Of a stretch of DNA of 64,000 bases, positions 31,884-41,702 are shown one piece after another; the stretch's first letter is position 1, and every line of letters begins with the position of its first letter. The DNA lies in assembly GCA_036898135.1 (NCBI GenBank), contig JBAHVR010000302.1:224001-288000 (forward strand). Direction: 5' to 3'. The notes under the pieces are model-generated. The model saw only the letters and a list, made by a program, of their open reading frames with translations. It was not told the DNA's origin and did not search any database. Source of the stretch: Oncomelania hupensis (lineage: Eukaryota; Mollusca; Gastropoda; Littorinimorpha; Pomatiopsidae). Made by a program: the position numbers and the translations under genes.

Positions 31884-31970
31884 TAATAACATGATTTGGT
31901 CCTGATTTGGCTCAAAAGAGTCCGCTGGACCTAAAGCAATAATCTTGTATTGTATTGTAATAACATGATT
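31884..31970 (+). mobile_element. 61-bp SINE/retroposon 3' domain with 13-bp target duplication
   Basis: TAATAACATGATT occurs at 31,884-31,896 and again at 31,958-31,970. Between them lie 61 bases holding only the shared 3' domain (GGTCCTGATTTGGCTC to a TGTATTG tail). This is a complete retroposition event of an extremely 5'-truncated copy. Confidence 0.88.
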
Positions 31971-32269
31971 AACGGAATAAATGAACCATGCAATTCCGTG
32001 ACTGAATATATTATTTCGAACTTTGTTATAGACATAATAATGTTATAATTGATTCGTATACTTATGTATTGATTACTGATAAAGCGTTTTAGTTCCTAAA
32101 AGTGATTGTTTGAAAGTTATCAGGGCATATTAAAAAAACAAAAATTTTTTTTATCAAGTGCTGGGCCCTAACGGGTCCAGAGTTCCCTCGCGTGCTGTCA
32201 CACACACATACACACATGCGTGTGCGTGGTGACAAATGGGGTAATTTTAATCGGGCAGCACATTTTTGA

Positions 32270-32770
32270 AGAAAAAAGGGTTAGGGTAAGGGCTAGTTGC
32301 CGCGCTGCCTTAACCCTACCCGATTTAAAAAAAGTTGACCTAGTTCGTGTCCTATAGGGGACGAACTAGGTCAACTTTTGCGAAAACGGGTAGGGTAAGG
32401 TATTTTCTAAAACGGGTAGGCTACCCCTTTTCGAAAAAGGCCTTACCCTACCCTACCCGTTTTCGATAAAGTTGACCTAGTTCGTCTCCTATAGGGGACG
32501 AAGTAGGTCAACTTTTTCAAAAACGGGTGCCCTTACCCTACCCGTCTTGCAAAAAGTTGACCTAGTTCGTCTCCTATAGGGGACGAAGTAGGTCAACTTT
32601 TTCGAGAACGGGTGCCCTTACCCTACCCGTTTTCGAAAAAAGTTGACCTAGTTCGTCTCCTATAGGGGACGAAGTAGGTCAACTTTTTCGAAAACGGGTG
32701 CCCTTAACATACCTGTCTTGGAAAAGTTGACCTACTTCGTCCCCTATAGGGGACGAAATAGGTCGGAAAT
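32270..32770. repeat. Array of five 44-bp palindromes, about 85-bp period
   Basis: The unit AGTTGACCTAGTTCGTCTCC joined to its near mirror TATAGGGGACGAAGTAGGTC-AACT occurs at 32,333-32,376, 32,470-32,513, 32,555-32,598, 32,641-32,684 and, truncated, 32,725-32,764. Spacers hold a second inverted motif (CGAAAACGGGT with CCCTTACCCTACCCGTTTTC). Start-to-start spacing is 137, 85, 86 and 84. TTAGGGTAAGG at 32,281 opposes CCTTAACCCTACC at 32,309. There is no coding capacity. It could be a satellite, a fold-back element or a regulatory cluster. Confidence 0.85.
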
Positions 32771-32954
32771 GGACTGCATTTTCTCCGTCCCGACTAGTGC
32801 ACTCCTGTGTACTTAAAACACTCCCATGCCCTAAAAGAGCACTCCCGTGTACTTAGAAACAAATGGGTAACGGCAGACAAATGGGGAACGAGCAAATTAC
32901 CCCATTTCTCACTAAGAACGTCAAATTCCGTTTCTCATTTGTGGCGTTATACAA

Positions 32955-32955
<1 letters not shown>

Positions 32956-32990
<35 letters not shown>

Positions 32991-33030
32991 GCATTTCCCC
33001 CCCCCCCCCCACACACACACAAACAAACAA
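32956..33030 (+). repeat. (CA)n, C-run and (CAAA)n
   Basis: An AC run, a C run and a second short AC/CAAA run. Bases 32,771-32,955 hold two copies of an ACTCCxGTGTACTTA-like motif and no gene. Confidence 0.88.
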
Positions 33031-33064
33031 ACACGAGCATCCTGTAGATTAAAAAAAACCAACA

Positions 33065-34480
33065 CGTGAATAATTACTTTACTCGATTTGTTGCATAAGA
33101 TTAGTTATAAGGAAAGTCTAAAATGCATAAGTTTTTGGTCATCTGGTAGAGTTCACTATTTCCTTACTAAATACTAAGCTTAAAAGAAATTCGTCCATTA
33201 GATTCAGAGAAAAGTGAGTAAATATCACCTCCGTAGGGACGCCGGGTCACCACGATGACGTTATTCGATATAAGTAAATTTTGACTAAGGCTCAACACGG
33301 CTGTACACTCTCTTTACATACAAAGTTAAAAGGAAATGTAAAAAAAAAATAATTTTTTTTTAAATATTTAAAAGGTGACGTCCTTATGATTACATTATTC
33401 GATTTGCATAAGTTTAGTTGTACGTTGGAAACATAGGGAAAGTCTAAGTTACCAAACTTGAAACAAATCCCTCCAGTAGTTTGGGAGAAAATAGGATTAC
33501 AAAAACCAACATATTATGACGCCATCATGATGACCTCACATGATGACGTCACTCATACCTTTGAACCCTGGGGCCCCACCCCCTGCCCATGCCCATCCCC
33601 TGGGCTCCCCGGAGAAAAATGGCATTTTTAGCATGCTGTTAGTAAAACAACGAAAACATAACCAAAGTGTTAGACAACCCAAAGTACTTCAAATGTCATC
33701 TCTTCATCTTCATTATCATCCCACAATTGATCGATTACTTCCTGAGTTGTGTACAGTCGCTTAGCGACGCTTCCTTGATTTGTAGACCTTCGTTTCATGA
33801 CGCAAAATTGAGAAAAAACCGTCACAAAAACACGCACTGTGCTGCACTAGAGCGCTGACATTTTGCTTTACCTTATTCCTAATAACCTTCAATAACCCTA
33901 TTCCAAACAGCAAGTACTAGAAAGAACAGTAAGCTGTGTACGGACCGTAAGATTAACGGTAAGGTTACGAGACCGATTTATCGGTCTTTCGGGGCACAGC
34001 TGTTTAAGGGCTAGAGAGGTATCTGCAAACTCAAATTACATAGGAAGTTGTGCTTTTTTCATTTAAAATATTTCTAATGCCTTTAAAAATGTACCTCACG
34101 GTGATTACGGCATTCGATTTGCATAAGTTTGCTTTTACCTTGGAGGCGCAAGTGAAGTCTAAGTACATACCAAACTTAAACCAAATTTAGAAGAAAAAAA
34201 AAGGATTAGGCACCAAAAAAAATTATGACGTCACCATGATGGCATTACCCAATATGCATACTTCTTTGTGATCTGGTAAGGTATGTAAAAAACAACAACA
34301 CGTGAATGATTACGTCACTCGATTTGTTGCTTAAGTTGGGGTTTACGCTAGGCATAGGGAAAGTCTAAAATGCATTTTTTTTTCATCTGGTTAAGTTCAC
34401 TATTTCCTAACTAAATATATTCTTCCATTAGTTTCAGGGAAGAGTGCGCAAATATCATCTCCGCACGGGCGGGCAGAGCC
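33065..34480 (+). repeat. Degenerate tandem repeat, about 170-250-bp units
   Basis: Recurring landmarks are an ATTCGATTTGCATAAGTTT-like block, GGGAAAGTCTAA, ACCAAACTT-AAACAAAT, a CCATTAG or CCAGTAG followed by T-GGGA, and ATGACGTCA. The best pair is 33,065-33,230 against 34,305-34,460. Units at 33,380-33,550 and 34,090-34,260 are further copies. Divergence is high and a non-repeat segment (33,560-34,080) interrupts the series. No coding is seen. 34,481-34,930 holds nothing recognisable. Confidence 0.65.
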
Positions 34481-34929
34481 CAAAACAATAATTCCCACAG
34501 CTTTACACCTCGGGAACTAAAAAGAGTCGGCGAACTAAATAAAAGCGAAGTTCACATGTAAGCCAATATTTAAATCGCATGACAGAATGAGCTTGTCTTC
34601 GATTCAGTTCATAAATCAGTAGCTCGCGCACAGACTGTCGAAATTCTTAGTCGTTTCTGTTCGGAGAATCTGACAAAGCTAATCTCAATAGCAGCCGAAA
34701 ATTTTACTGATAGCGATGAAAGATACACAGTATAGGTCTAGGTCAGCTTTTAACGTCACATGGTGAATGTGGTCAAATTGGCTAATTTGTCGAGCACGAG
34801 GTTTTACAGTTCAAACTTGCCCAGAGAAAGGTTGTTCAAAAGTTTGACACCAATTATTTGTATTAGGGCAAAAAAAAACTTAAAAAAATAAAAAGGCTTT
34901 TTACGGTAAGTCGGTTTTTTTTTTCATTT

Positions 34930-36086
34930 AAAAAACCCACAAATGTTTCACCTTGTGTGCGATTTTTTGGGCTTTTTTTTTCAATTTTTGTTCCAGACGA
35001 TCCCCAAAAAGTTTAGGGTCGGGCCAAAAGATTATGATCGGTCGGGATACCGTAAACATACATATTGCTTTTGGCCTTATCAATGTACTCAACCCCAATC
35101 CCACCCCATACCCCCCACCCACTCCCAGCCCCATAAAAAAATCTGTGCGAGATGAGTCCTAAATAGTCCGCCGTCTATCCGACGTTCGCTGTCTGTCTAT
35201 GCAAAACTTGCAAGTGGATACATCTCAAAACCTATTTGAACTATCACAACCAAACTTGGTAAGATGGTGCATATTAATGAGACCTTAAAATGATCAGTAA
35301 ATGAATGACTTCACTTCAAGGTAACAGAGTCAAGAAAGGTTTGTCAAATAAGATTTTTTTAAATACAAAATTTTACTTCTAAAAAATGTTATTACTATTG
35401 AATTTATGATTCTTTGATGCATCATAGATATCAATGAGACACATATACTATGCAAATTTGGTCAAACTCCAAGGTCAAGATCACTGGAGCTATCCAAAAT
35501 CGATTATGTTAGGTACTTTGAAATGACCTTGATCCTATGAAAGATATATAAAGTCCAAACTTGTATTTAGAGATGATAATTGATCATTGATATTTGTTCC
35601 GTTTTTGCGTTGATCTTGAAGGTCAAGGTAATTTTAGACCTTGCAAAAACATTTTATAAAAATAGGTCTTCGTACAGGGGAATGGCTGTATATTTACCCT
35701 TTAGAATACAACATTGGGTTATTTAATCACATATGAGCATGAAAGGTCACTTGAAGGTCAAGCTCATCCCAATGTCAGGGTCACTGAACGTCAAGTTTAT
35801 CCCAATGTCAAGGTCACTGAAGGTCAAAGTGATCCCAAGGTCACTGTTTTTGTGTATGTGCATAATACACCTTTTGCAGTAGTTTATTTAATCATGCATG
35901 AGTGTATTTGGAACCGGAGGCCAAGGCCATCTCAAGGCCAAGAGCACAGAAAGATCAAAGTCGGTATTACTTTGCATTTTAATGCCACCCTTTTCATTTT
36001 GATTTTTCTGAGCATTCATCTGCATGTTAAATATTGCAAGTTCCATAAGGAGCATGTGAGTCACATGGGCTTTGCCCTTCTAGTTA
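34930..36086 (+). mobile_element. Helitron-like non-autonomous element
   Basis: The 3' end reads GCATGTGAGTCACATGGGCT then TTGCCCTTCTAGT: a GGGC-TTT-GCCC hairpin followed by CTAG before T, the terminal layout of Helitrons. A second copy ends identically at 58,576 with different flanking sequence. Shared internal segments (TGTACTCAAC, CTGTGC-AGAT-A-TCCTAAATAGT) link the copies. It has no Rep/helicase coding, and the 5' end is uncertain. A short frame at 35,714-36,091 is only a repeat translation. Confidence 0.5.
35744..35860 (+). repeat. GGTCA-rich minisatellite, about three units
   Basis: Units of about 36-39 bases contain AATGTCAAGGTCACTGAAGG. GGTCAA hexamers continue on either side. It lies inside the Helitron-like element. 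Confidence 0.75.
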
Positions 36087-36221
36087 AATGAGAGGTACGA
36101 GTAACAGTGCCAGATACCAGAGGAGAACTGATCATGCTTGGAAGAACAATATCCAGATTTTAGTATATGAGGCTAGTGGAAACAAGGTACAGCACACAGG
36201 GTTTTTGGAGAAATGACTTTG

Positions 36222-36268
36222 ACTACTACTACTACTACTACTATTACTACTACTACTACTATCACTAT

Positions 36269-36312
<44 letters not shown>
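36222..36312 (+). repeat. (TAC)n microsatellite at a LINE 3' end
   Basis: Trinucleotide run that on the minus strand directly follows the LINE tail GCGCTCTATAAATA, so it looks grown out of that tail. Confidence 0.9.
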
Positions 36313-36430
36313 TTTATAGAGCGCTTTTTCATATTTAAATAATCGGTTCAAAACCCAGTTCTAACGCATTCACACACCAAAAAAGAAAATCATTACGATA
36401 CAAAAGGAAGGGATACATCAAAACACACAC

Positions 36431-37060
36431 TGTTACGTTGAAACGCCAATGGTAGTGTGTCGGAAACGCGCACGATAGATCTAATCGTTTCGTTTTGCAA
36501 AGTATTCAATAATGGAGTTTATTTACCTTTGATTTGAGTTTGCATTGTTGTTAGGAGAGGCTTTGTATAACGTTGATAATTTTCGTTAGTCGATATCGTT
36601 GTAGAATTTTCTGGATCTGCGTGTTTACTCTTGATAGAAATTTCCCGATACATGTCGAAGCAAGAGGTCGTTCCGGAAGATATAAAAATATGTATTGACG
36701 TAAGTCAGTGATGACGATCTTTTATTCGATTGGTGGCAGTGCGTCATTTCTACTGTATTCGAAATTGTTCCGGAAGAGAGAGAGATTATAAAATTGTGTG
36801 CCGCACTGTTGTTGAGAGATTGTTGTTGATAGTGAAGTTGGAAAGTAAATTTGAGAGTGGAAAGGCGATTGAGCGATTGTATGCAGTTGTTGATGTGTGC
36901 TGAATAAAAGTGGAAAACTTCATACGTCGACTTTGTGACTTGTATGCTGCTTGAGCGGGTTGCGTGAATAAACGAATCTGAGTTACACCCTATCAGGAAT
37001 TCAGCATTGGGGCTGAATCAGATACTGATAGAAAACACCAACATCAAACTGAGTGTAACA
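36431..37060 (+). mobile_element. Solo LTR, family B, copy 2
   Basis: A 630-bp TG...CA element from TGTTACGTTGAAACG to GAGTGTAACA with perfect 5-bp duplications CACAC at 36,426-36,430 and 37,061-37,065. TATAAAA-like stretches lie near 36,682 and 36,787, and AATAAA at 36,902. The copy at 13,684 shares most of its length. No internal region remains. Confidence 0.88.
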
Positions 37061-37254
37061 CACACAAATAGACACCTTGGCAGATGTAGGCTGGTAGATA
37101 ATATGCGGTAGAGACCATTGTTATGGAAGATGGTTAATGAACAAAGACAAGAAGATAGGGGCTTTTAGGTTCTGTTTGAAGGAGATTGAAGGTTTGCTTG
37201 CTTAGAGAATGTGGGAGTGGATTCCAAGGCAGAGAAAGTTAGTTATCCATTGCT

Positions 37255-37822
37255 TACAGGGTCCAGCGGACTGCAAAGAGCCGAATCAGGACCACAAAAT
37301 CAATACCACAACTTAGTTGAAAGAGGATTCACCCCTGATCCGTAAAAGAGATGTGCTGAAACAATCCTAGTCGTAACGCTGAAGGCACTTCACCAACCGG
37401 GCACTTTACTATAAAGGCATCCCACGCAGGGGACGCTGAGGCTATACTTTAATTTATCGAACCCCCCTTTACAAAAACAAAATAGATCATTAGAAAATAT
37501 CAACAAAACACATACATATAAAATGCCTATATTGCTAAATAATAATATCATAGTAAGCCCTAGTGACCATTTAGCAGAAAGCATCCACTATTCCCATGCT
37601 GACCCAACAGATCTAATATACAAATGAGTTTTCAAAATTTTCAAGTAAAAATGTAGGTGACTGGTCTAGCGAAAAACATAGTATAGTAGATTAATTGAAC
37701 AGAGTAGGAATGAGAAAGAACAAAGGAGAAAGACAGCGACAGTGGGAATTTAAAGCACTATATTTTCAGAAAGTGGGGATACAATTCATAAAGAAACCCC
37801 CGACATCACCACGGGGAAAGGC
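37255..37822 (-). mobile_element. Retroposon R copy, near full length
   Basis: On the minus strand it runs from the CCCCGTGG-TGATGTCGGGGG end at 37,822 to the GGTCCTGATTCGGCTC domain at 37,255. It matches 44,325-44,906 (inverted). It breaks the LINE coding between LRVP and LESTP. No SINE A or B box is obvious in its head, so its parent is unknown. Confidence 0.78.
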
Positions 37823-38062
37823 AGAGAAACAGCGGGATGCGGCAATAACAGGTTTGGTTTGGGACTCGAAGAGTCGGAGGATCAGAAGCTGAATTGATGT
37901 TGCGTGATGATGTGTACAGATGGATGCTGTCTTAAAGATAGGAATGAGCAGAACAGTTGATGCACTTAATGCAAAGAAGGTTAACTTTGTAGAGTATTCT
38001 GGGTGAGATAGGCAGCCAGTGAAGGTAGGAGAGCAGTCGGGTGATGTGATCAGACCTTTGAA

Positions 38063-39185
38063 ATGGTTGTGGACTTTAGGCGGAATGGGACAGATTTGCC
38101 GGCACTCTTGTTAAAGGGAGAAGAGGTAGAAAGAGTAGACACCTATAGATATCTTGGCATTCTCATTGACAATAAGTTAAAGTTCACAGCTAACGCTGAG
38201 GCAGTGTTCAAGAAGTGCAGACAGAGGATGTATATGTTGTACAAACTGCGTTCACTGATGGTGTCGCAAAGAATTTTGCAGCAGTGCTATACTGCTTTCA
38301 TTGAGTCAGTGTTAACATTCTCATTCATCTGTTTCTATCAGTCTCTTAATCTCAAAAACCAAAATTCTCTTAACAGTATCTCCAGAACATGTAGCAAGAT
38401 TGTAGGCAGAAATCTCCCCCGTCTCTGCGATTTGTTCCAAACAAGGGCCCTGAGCAAGGCCATGTGCATCATTAAAGACCCCACCCACCCCATGTGCCCC
38501 CTCTTCCAGTGTCTTCCGTCCGGGGTTCGACTCAGGACAATGCAATGCCGAACAGTTCGCTTTAGTTCCACCTTCATCCCTACTGCAATTACCCTTTTCA
38601 ATTCAACCAACAAACGCTGATGGCTCTGCTCAGGACACCTCACCACCCTCAAATTAATAACCCCATCATTTATTTTTATCTGATTAATTGCTTTTATAAT
38701 CAAACTTGTATGTTTTATTTTATTCTATTACCCACATGTCCATTGATAATTATTGTGTTTGTAAGTGTGAGTGTATTACCTTATTTGTCAAGGACTGTTT
38801 GGTATTTTTTATCTTGTTGTTATAGTTGTTTATGATGTGTTCTGTGTGGATGAGTGCACGGCTGCAGTGATGAGTGGGCAAATGTAGTGCGTGAGTGTGT
38901 TGTAACTGCGCGAGGCTTTTATGACTGAAATAATAGTGCCTATTCTTTAGTCCTATTTTTTACCTGTAATATTTTTACCTGCAAGAGGCGTTCGCTCAAT
39001 TAATGCATAGTTAAATTATGTACGGATGATGTGCGTACGGATTCTATGCTTTCTGAACCTCTTATATTAGTCTGTGTCTTATTATTGTTCATTATAACTG
39101 TCTTGATGTGTGGAGCCATTATATAACATAATGTGATGAGACTTGTACAATATTTCCATTCCTGTGGTAATAAAGATGTGTTGAA
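38063..39185 (+). pseudogene. LINE RT C-terminal part, Jockey-superfamily, with 3' UTR
   Basis: An open frame to 38,620 covers RT thumb and C-terminal motifs: MVVDFRRNGTDLPALLLKGE, VERVDTYRYLGILIDNKLKF, KCRQRMYMLYKLRSLMVSQR, CYTAFIESVLTFSFICFYQS and PSGVRLRTMQC. A 560-base 3' region ends in AATAAAGATGTGTTGAATGA. The catalytic part is missing (5' truncation). It meets the minus-strand LINE head-on at 38,061. Frames on the opposite strand are shadows. Confidence 0.75.
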
Positions 39186-39249
39186 TGAATTTTCTTTTTC
39201 AATATCAGGCGAGCTGATCTGCAACATCTTCATGTCATTTCCCAGAAAA

Positions 39250-39990
39250 CCTTCTATCACCTGGCCCACAATCAACAGACCTATTGTTACCAGCAACACC
39301 TCCAGCAATTACACGCAGAACAGTCCCGACATTCCCTACCACCAACAATAATCCAAAAAGAAAGAAAAACAGACGATTTGTTCGCAGATTTCCTCAATCA
39401 CCAGACAAGAAGCAAGTCATCAATTTGTCCACTGTTCATCTGACAGAAGAACAAAAACATGTATTATCTCTCGGACCCAAATTTTGCCCTACTCCAACCA
39501 ACATCAACAAGCTAAAACTATTAGAAGACACATGTGAAGGGATGAGAAGATTAAGACTGAAGGAGTTCTAACAAGATGACACACCTGCCCAACTCTCCAC
39601 CAGACCTAAATTCTACAAAAAGAAATATTGGTGTCCTAGAAACGGAAGGGATGAGGCCCTGGATGCATACTGCTCTACCATCAAAACCAGAGTTAAAGCT
39701 TTTAAACCTGTCCCCAACAACAATAAAAATATTAACCGAACAGATCAGAAAGCAATTCACGAGCTGAAACAATTGGTAGAAGAAAGAACAATTCGAATTA
39801 TCCCTGCTGACAAAGGTGGGGCAGTAGTGGTCCAAGACTTCAATGACTACAAAAAAGAAGCCATGCGTCAACTGAACGACCCAGCCACCTATGAGAAACT
39901 CTCTACAGATCCCACAAAAGAAATTGCAGAGAAATCCAACGAACTTTTACAACATCTGAAGAACGAAAGTTATATTGACAACAATACATG
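39250..39990 (+). pseudogene. Penelope-like element N-terminal region
   Basis: Pieces in three frames: KKNRRFVRRFPQSPDKKQVI, VHLTEEQKHVLSLGPKFCPT, MRRLRLKEF (to 39,571), RPKFYKKKYWCPRNGRDEAL and LDAYCSTIKTRV (39,595-39,690), then ERTIRIIPADKGGAVVVQDF and QLNDPATYEKL (39,773-39,991). The LSLGPKFCPTP and PADKGGAVVV blocks are typical of Penelope-like polyproteins upstream of the RT. Two frameshifts lie near 39,570 and 39,765. Confidence 0.78.
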
Positions 39991-40672
39991 AATGAATGAA
40001 TGAAATGTAAATTTATACGCCTAACCTTTTGCAAGCCCTAGGCGTTTACAATGGCAAACATTAACACGTTCAGACATAATACAATCTGACTAAACAAAGC
40101 AGTTGTGTAATATGACGAGGAAAGTTTAGTGAGGAAGATGGAAGAGATGAGTTTTTAAAGAGGTGTTGAATGACAGCATAGAAGTGGAGTGACGGAGTGA
40201 ATGAGGGAGTTTATTCCAGATAGATGGGGCCTGGTAGGAAAAGGTGCGCTGGCCATAGGTTTTGGTGCGTACGGTTGGGATTTTAAAAAGACGGGTATCA
40301 GCAGAAGATCAAAGAGAGCGATTGGGGGAATAGGTTTCGAGAAGGTCGGAGAGATAGCTGGGAGAAGTCAGGTCAAAATTTCTGAAGCAGAGTATAGAAA
40401 TTTTGTGCTGGATTCTGTGCTCTACTGGCAGCCAGTGCAGGGTTTGAAGAAGAGGAGTTATGTGGTTGTATTTAGAGGAGCGAAAAATGAGGCGGGCAGC
40501 ATGATTCTGAACACGCTGAAGCTTATCGATGATATATTTGGGAGAGCCAGAGAGAAGGGAATTACAATAGTCAAGACGGGAAAGAACAAAGGCGCATAGC
40601 AGAGTTTTGGTTGCCTCATCAGTGAGGAGATGGCGAATGGAAGCAATGCGACGGATTTCGAGGAAGCAGGTA
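39991..40672 (-). pseudogene. CR1/L2-like LINE 3' fragment inside the Penelope-like element
   Basis: On minus from 40,672: RRIASIRHLLTDEATKTLLC, AFVLSRLDYCNSLLSG, KLQRVQNHAARLIFR, TLHWLPVEHRIQHKI and PSYLSDLLETYSPNRSL. A 3' end with an ATTC tandem tail follows (about 39,990-40,006). It is 5'-truncated as usual for LINEs. TACAT flanks both sides (39,985 region and 40,674 region), a possible short duplication. Confidence 0.78.
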
Positions 40673-41700
40673 CATACAACTGGGGACTGCTTGATACCAA
40701 TAACACAAAGTGCCACACGTTCTACCATCTTCCTAAGGTTCACAAAAGTCAAGAACATCCACCAGGGCGCCCAATTGTATCTGGAATCGGAGGACCCACT
40801 GAACACCTGTCACAGCTAGTTGACTACTGGCTCCAACCAGTTGTGCACCAACTTCCGTCTTTTGTAAAAGATACAACACATTTTCTAAGGATTGTTGAAG
40901 AATGGAAACAAACATTCGAGCCATTTCCACAAGATGCGCTGTTAGTCACGATCGATGTTGTGGGTTTATATACGAACATTCCGCACCATGAAGTGGGTCC
41001 GTCTATTCAGGCAGCCCTAAACCACTACACCGCTGCACCAGAGACACCTCCACTAGACCGACGTGTTCCAATTATTGAACATGTCCTCCACAACAATGTG
41101 TTCCAGTTTGACAATGAAACATACCGACAAAGATTTGGCACAGCGATGGGAACACCCATGGCACCTACAATAGCCAATATTTTGATGGCCTGGGTGGAGA
41201 ATACTATCCTCACCACCTCCCCATGGACCATTGACAACAACTGCTGGAAAAGATTCATTGATGATATTGCGATGCTATGGTTTCATGGAGAAGACCAATT
41301 TAAACTGTTTCTCCAATGGATGAACAATCTCCACCCGACAATCAAATTTACAGCAAGCTATGGTTGTTGCAACATCTCATACCTGGATGTGAGTTTGAAT
41401 ATCAATGACAACAAACTCTTTACTGATTTATAGGTAAAACCCACTGATGCCAACATGTGTCTAACGTTCCACAGCTGTCACCCCCGACATTGTACACGCT
41501 CCATTCCATACAGCCAATGCCTGCGTATTCGACGCATCTGCTCTGACGATTCCACTTTCATGAAAAGAGCTAAAGAACTCGAAGAGAAATTGAAAACAAG
41601 GGGTTACCCAAAAAAACTGTTAAAACAAGCCATACAAAAGGTAGCAGCAATACACAGACAAAGCACGCTGAACTACAAGGAACGACAACAGACAGAGTTC
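40673..41700 (+). pseudogene. Penelope-like reverse transcriptase
   Basis: RT motifs in order: HTFYHLPKVHKS, GRPIVSGIGGPTEHLSQLVD, LLVTIDVVGLYTNIPH (motif A Asp at about 40,954), FGTAMGTPMAPTIANILMAW (motif B), FIDDIAMLW (motif C, 41,254-41,280) and ISYLDVSLNI (motif D/E). A TAG at 41,431-41,433 replaces the Tyr expected in DLYVKPTD. Reading resumes in frame with SCHPRHCTRSIPYSQCLRIR and the coiled region to 41,690. A frameshift near 41,690 precedes the linker. Confidence 0.85.
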
Positions 41701-41702
41701 CA

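Larger units (their letters stand above)
36313..38060 (-). pseudogene. CR1/L2-like LINE 3' fragment, doubly interrupted
   Basis: Minus strand from 38,060: DHITRLLSYLHWLPISPRIL, YKVNLLCIKC and SASDPPTLRVP, then (beyond retroposon R at 37,255-37,822) LESTPTF and SISFKQNLKAPIFL, then a 3' end of type AAAAAGCGCTCTATAAATA at 36,313. These are the post-RT motifs of the LINE-A group. Stops are frequent. A solo LTR lies in the 3' region. Confidence 0.72.

Noticed and set aside
32333..32764. The regularly spaced palindromes looked like a CRISPR array
   Set aside because: The sequence is eukaryotic, spacers are conserved and themselves inverted, and no cas genes exist.
35714..36091. A 125-codon frame at the end of the Helitron-like element
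   Set aside because: It is a translation of GGTCA repeats and has no recognisable domain.
38321..38703. Minus-strand frames over the LINE at 38,063-38,620
   Set aside because: They are shadows: the plus strand carries clear RT C-terminal motifs.
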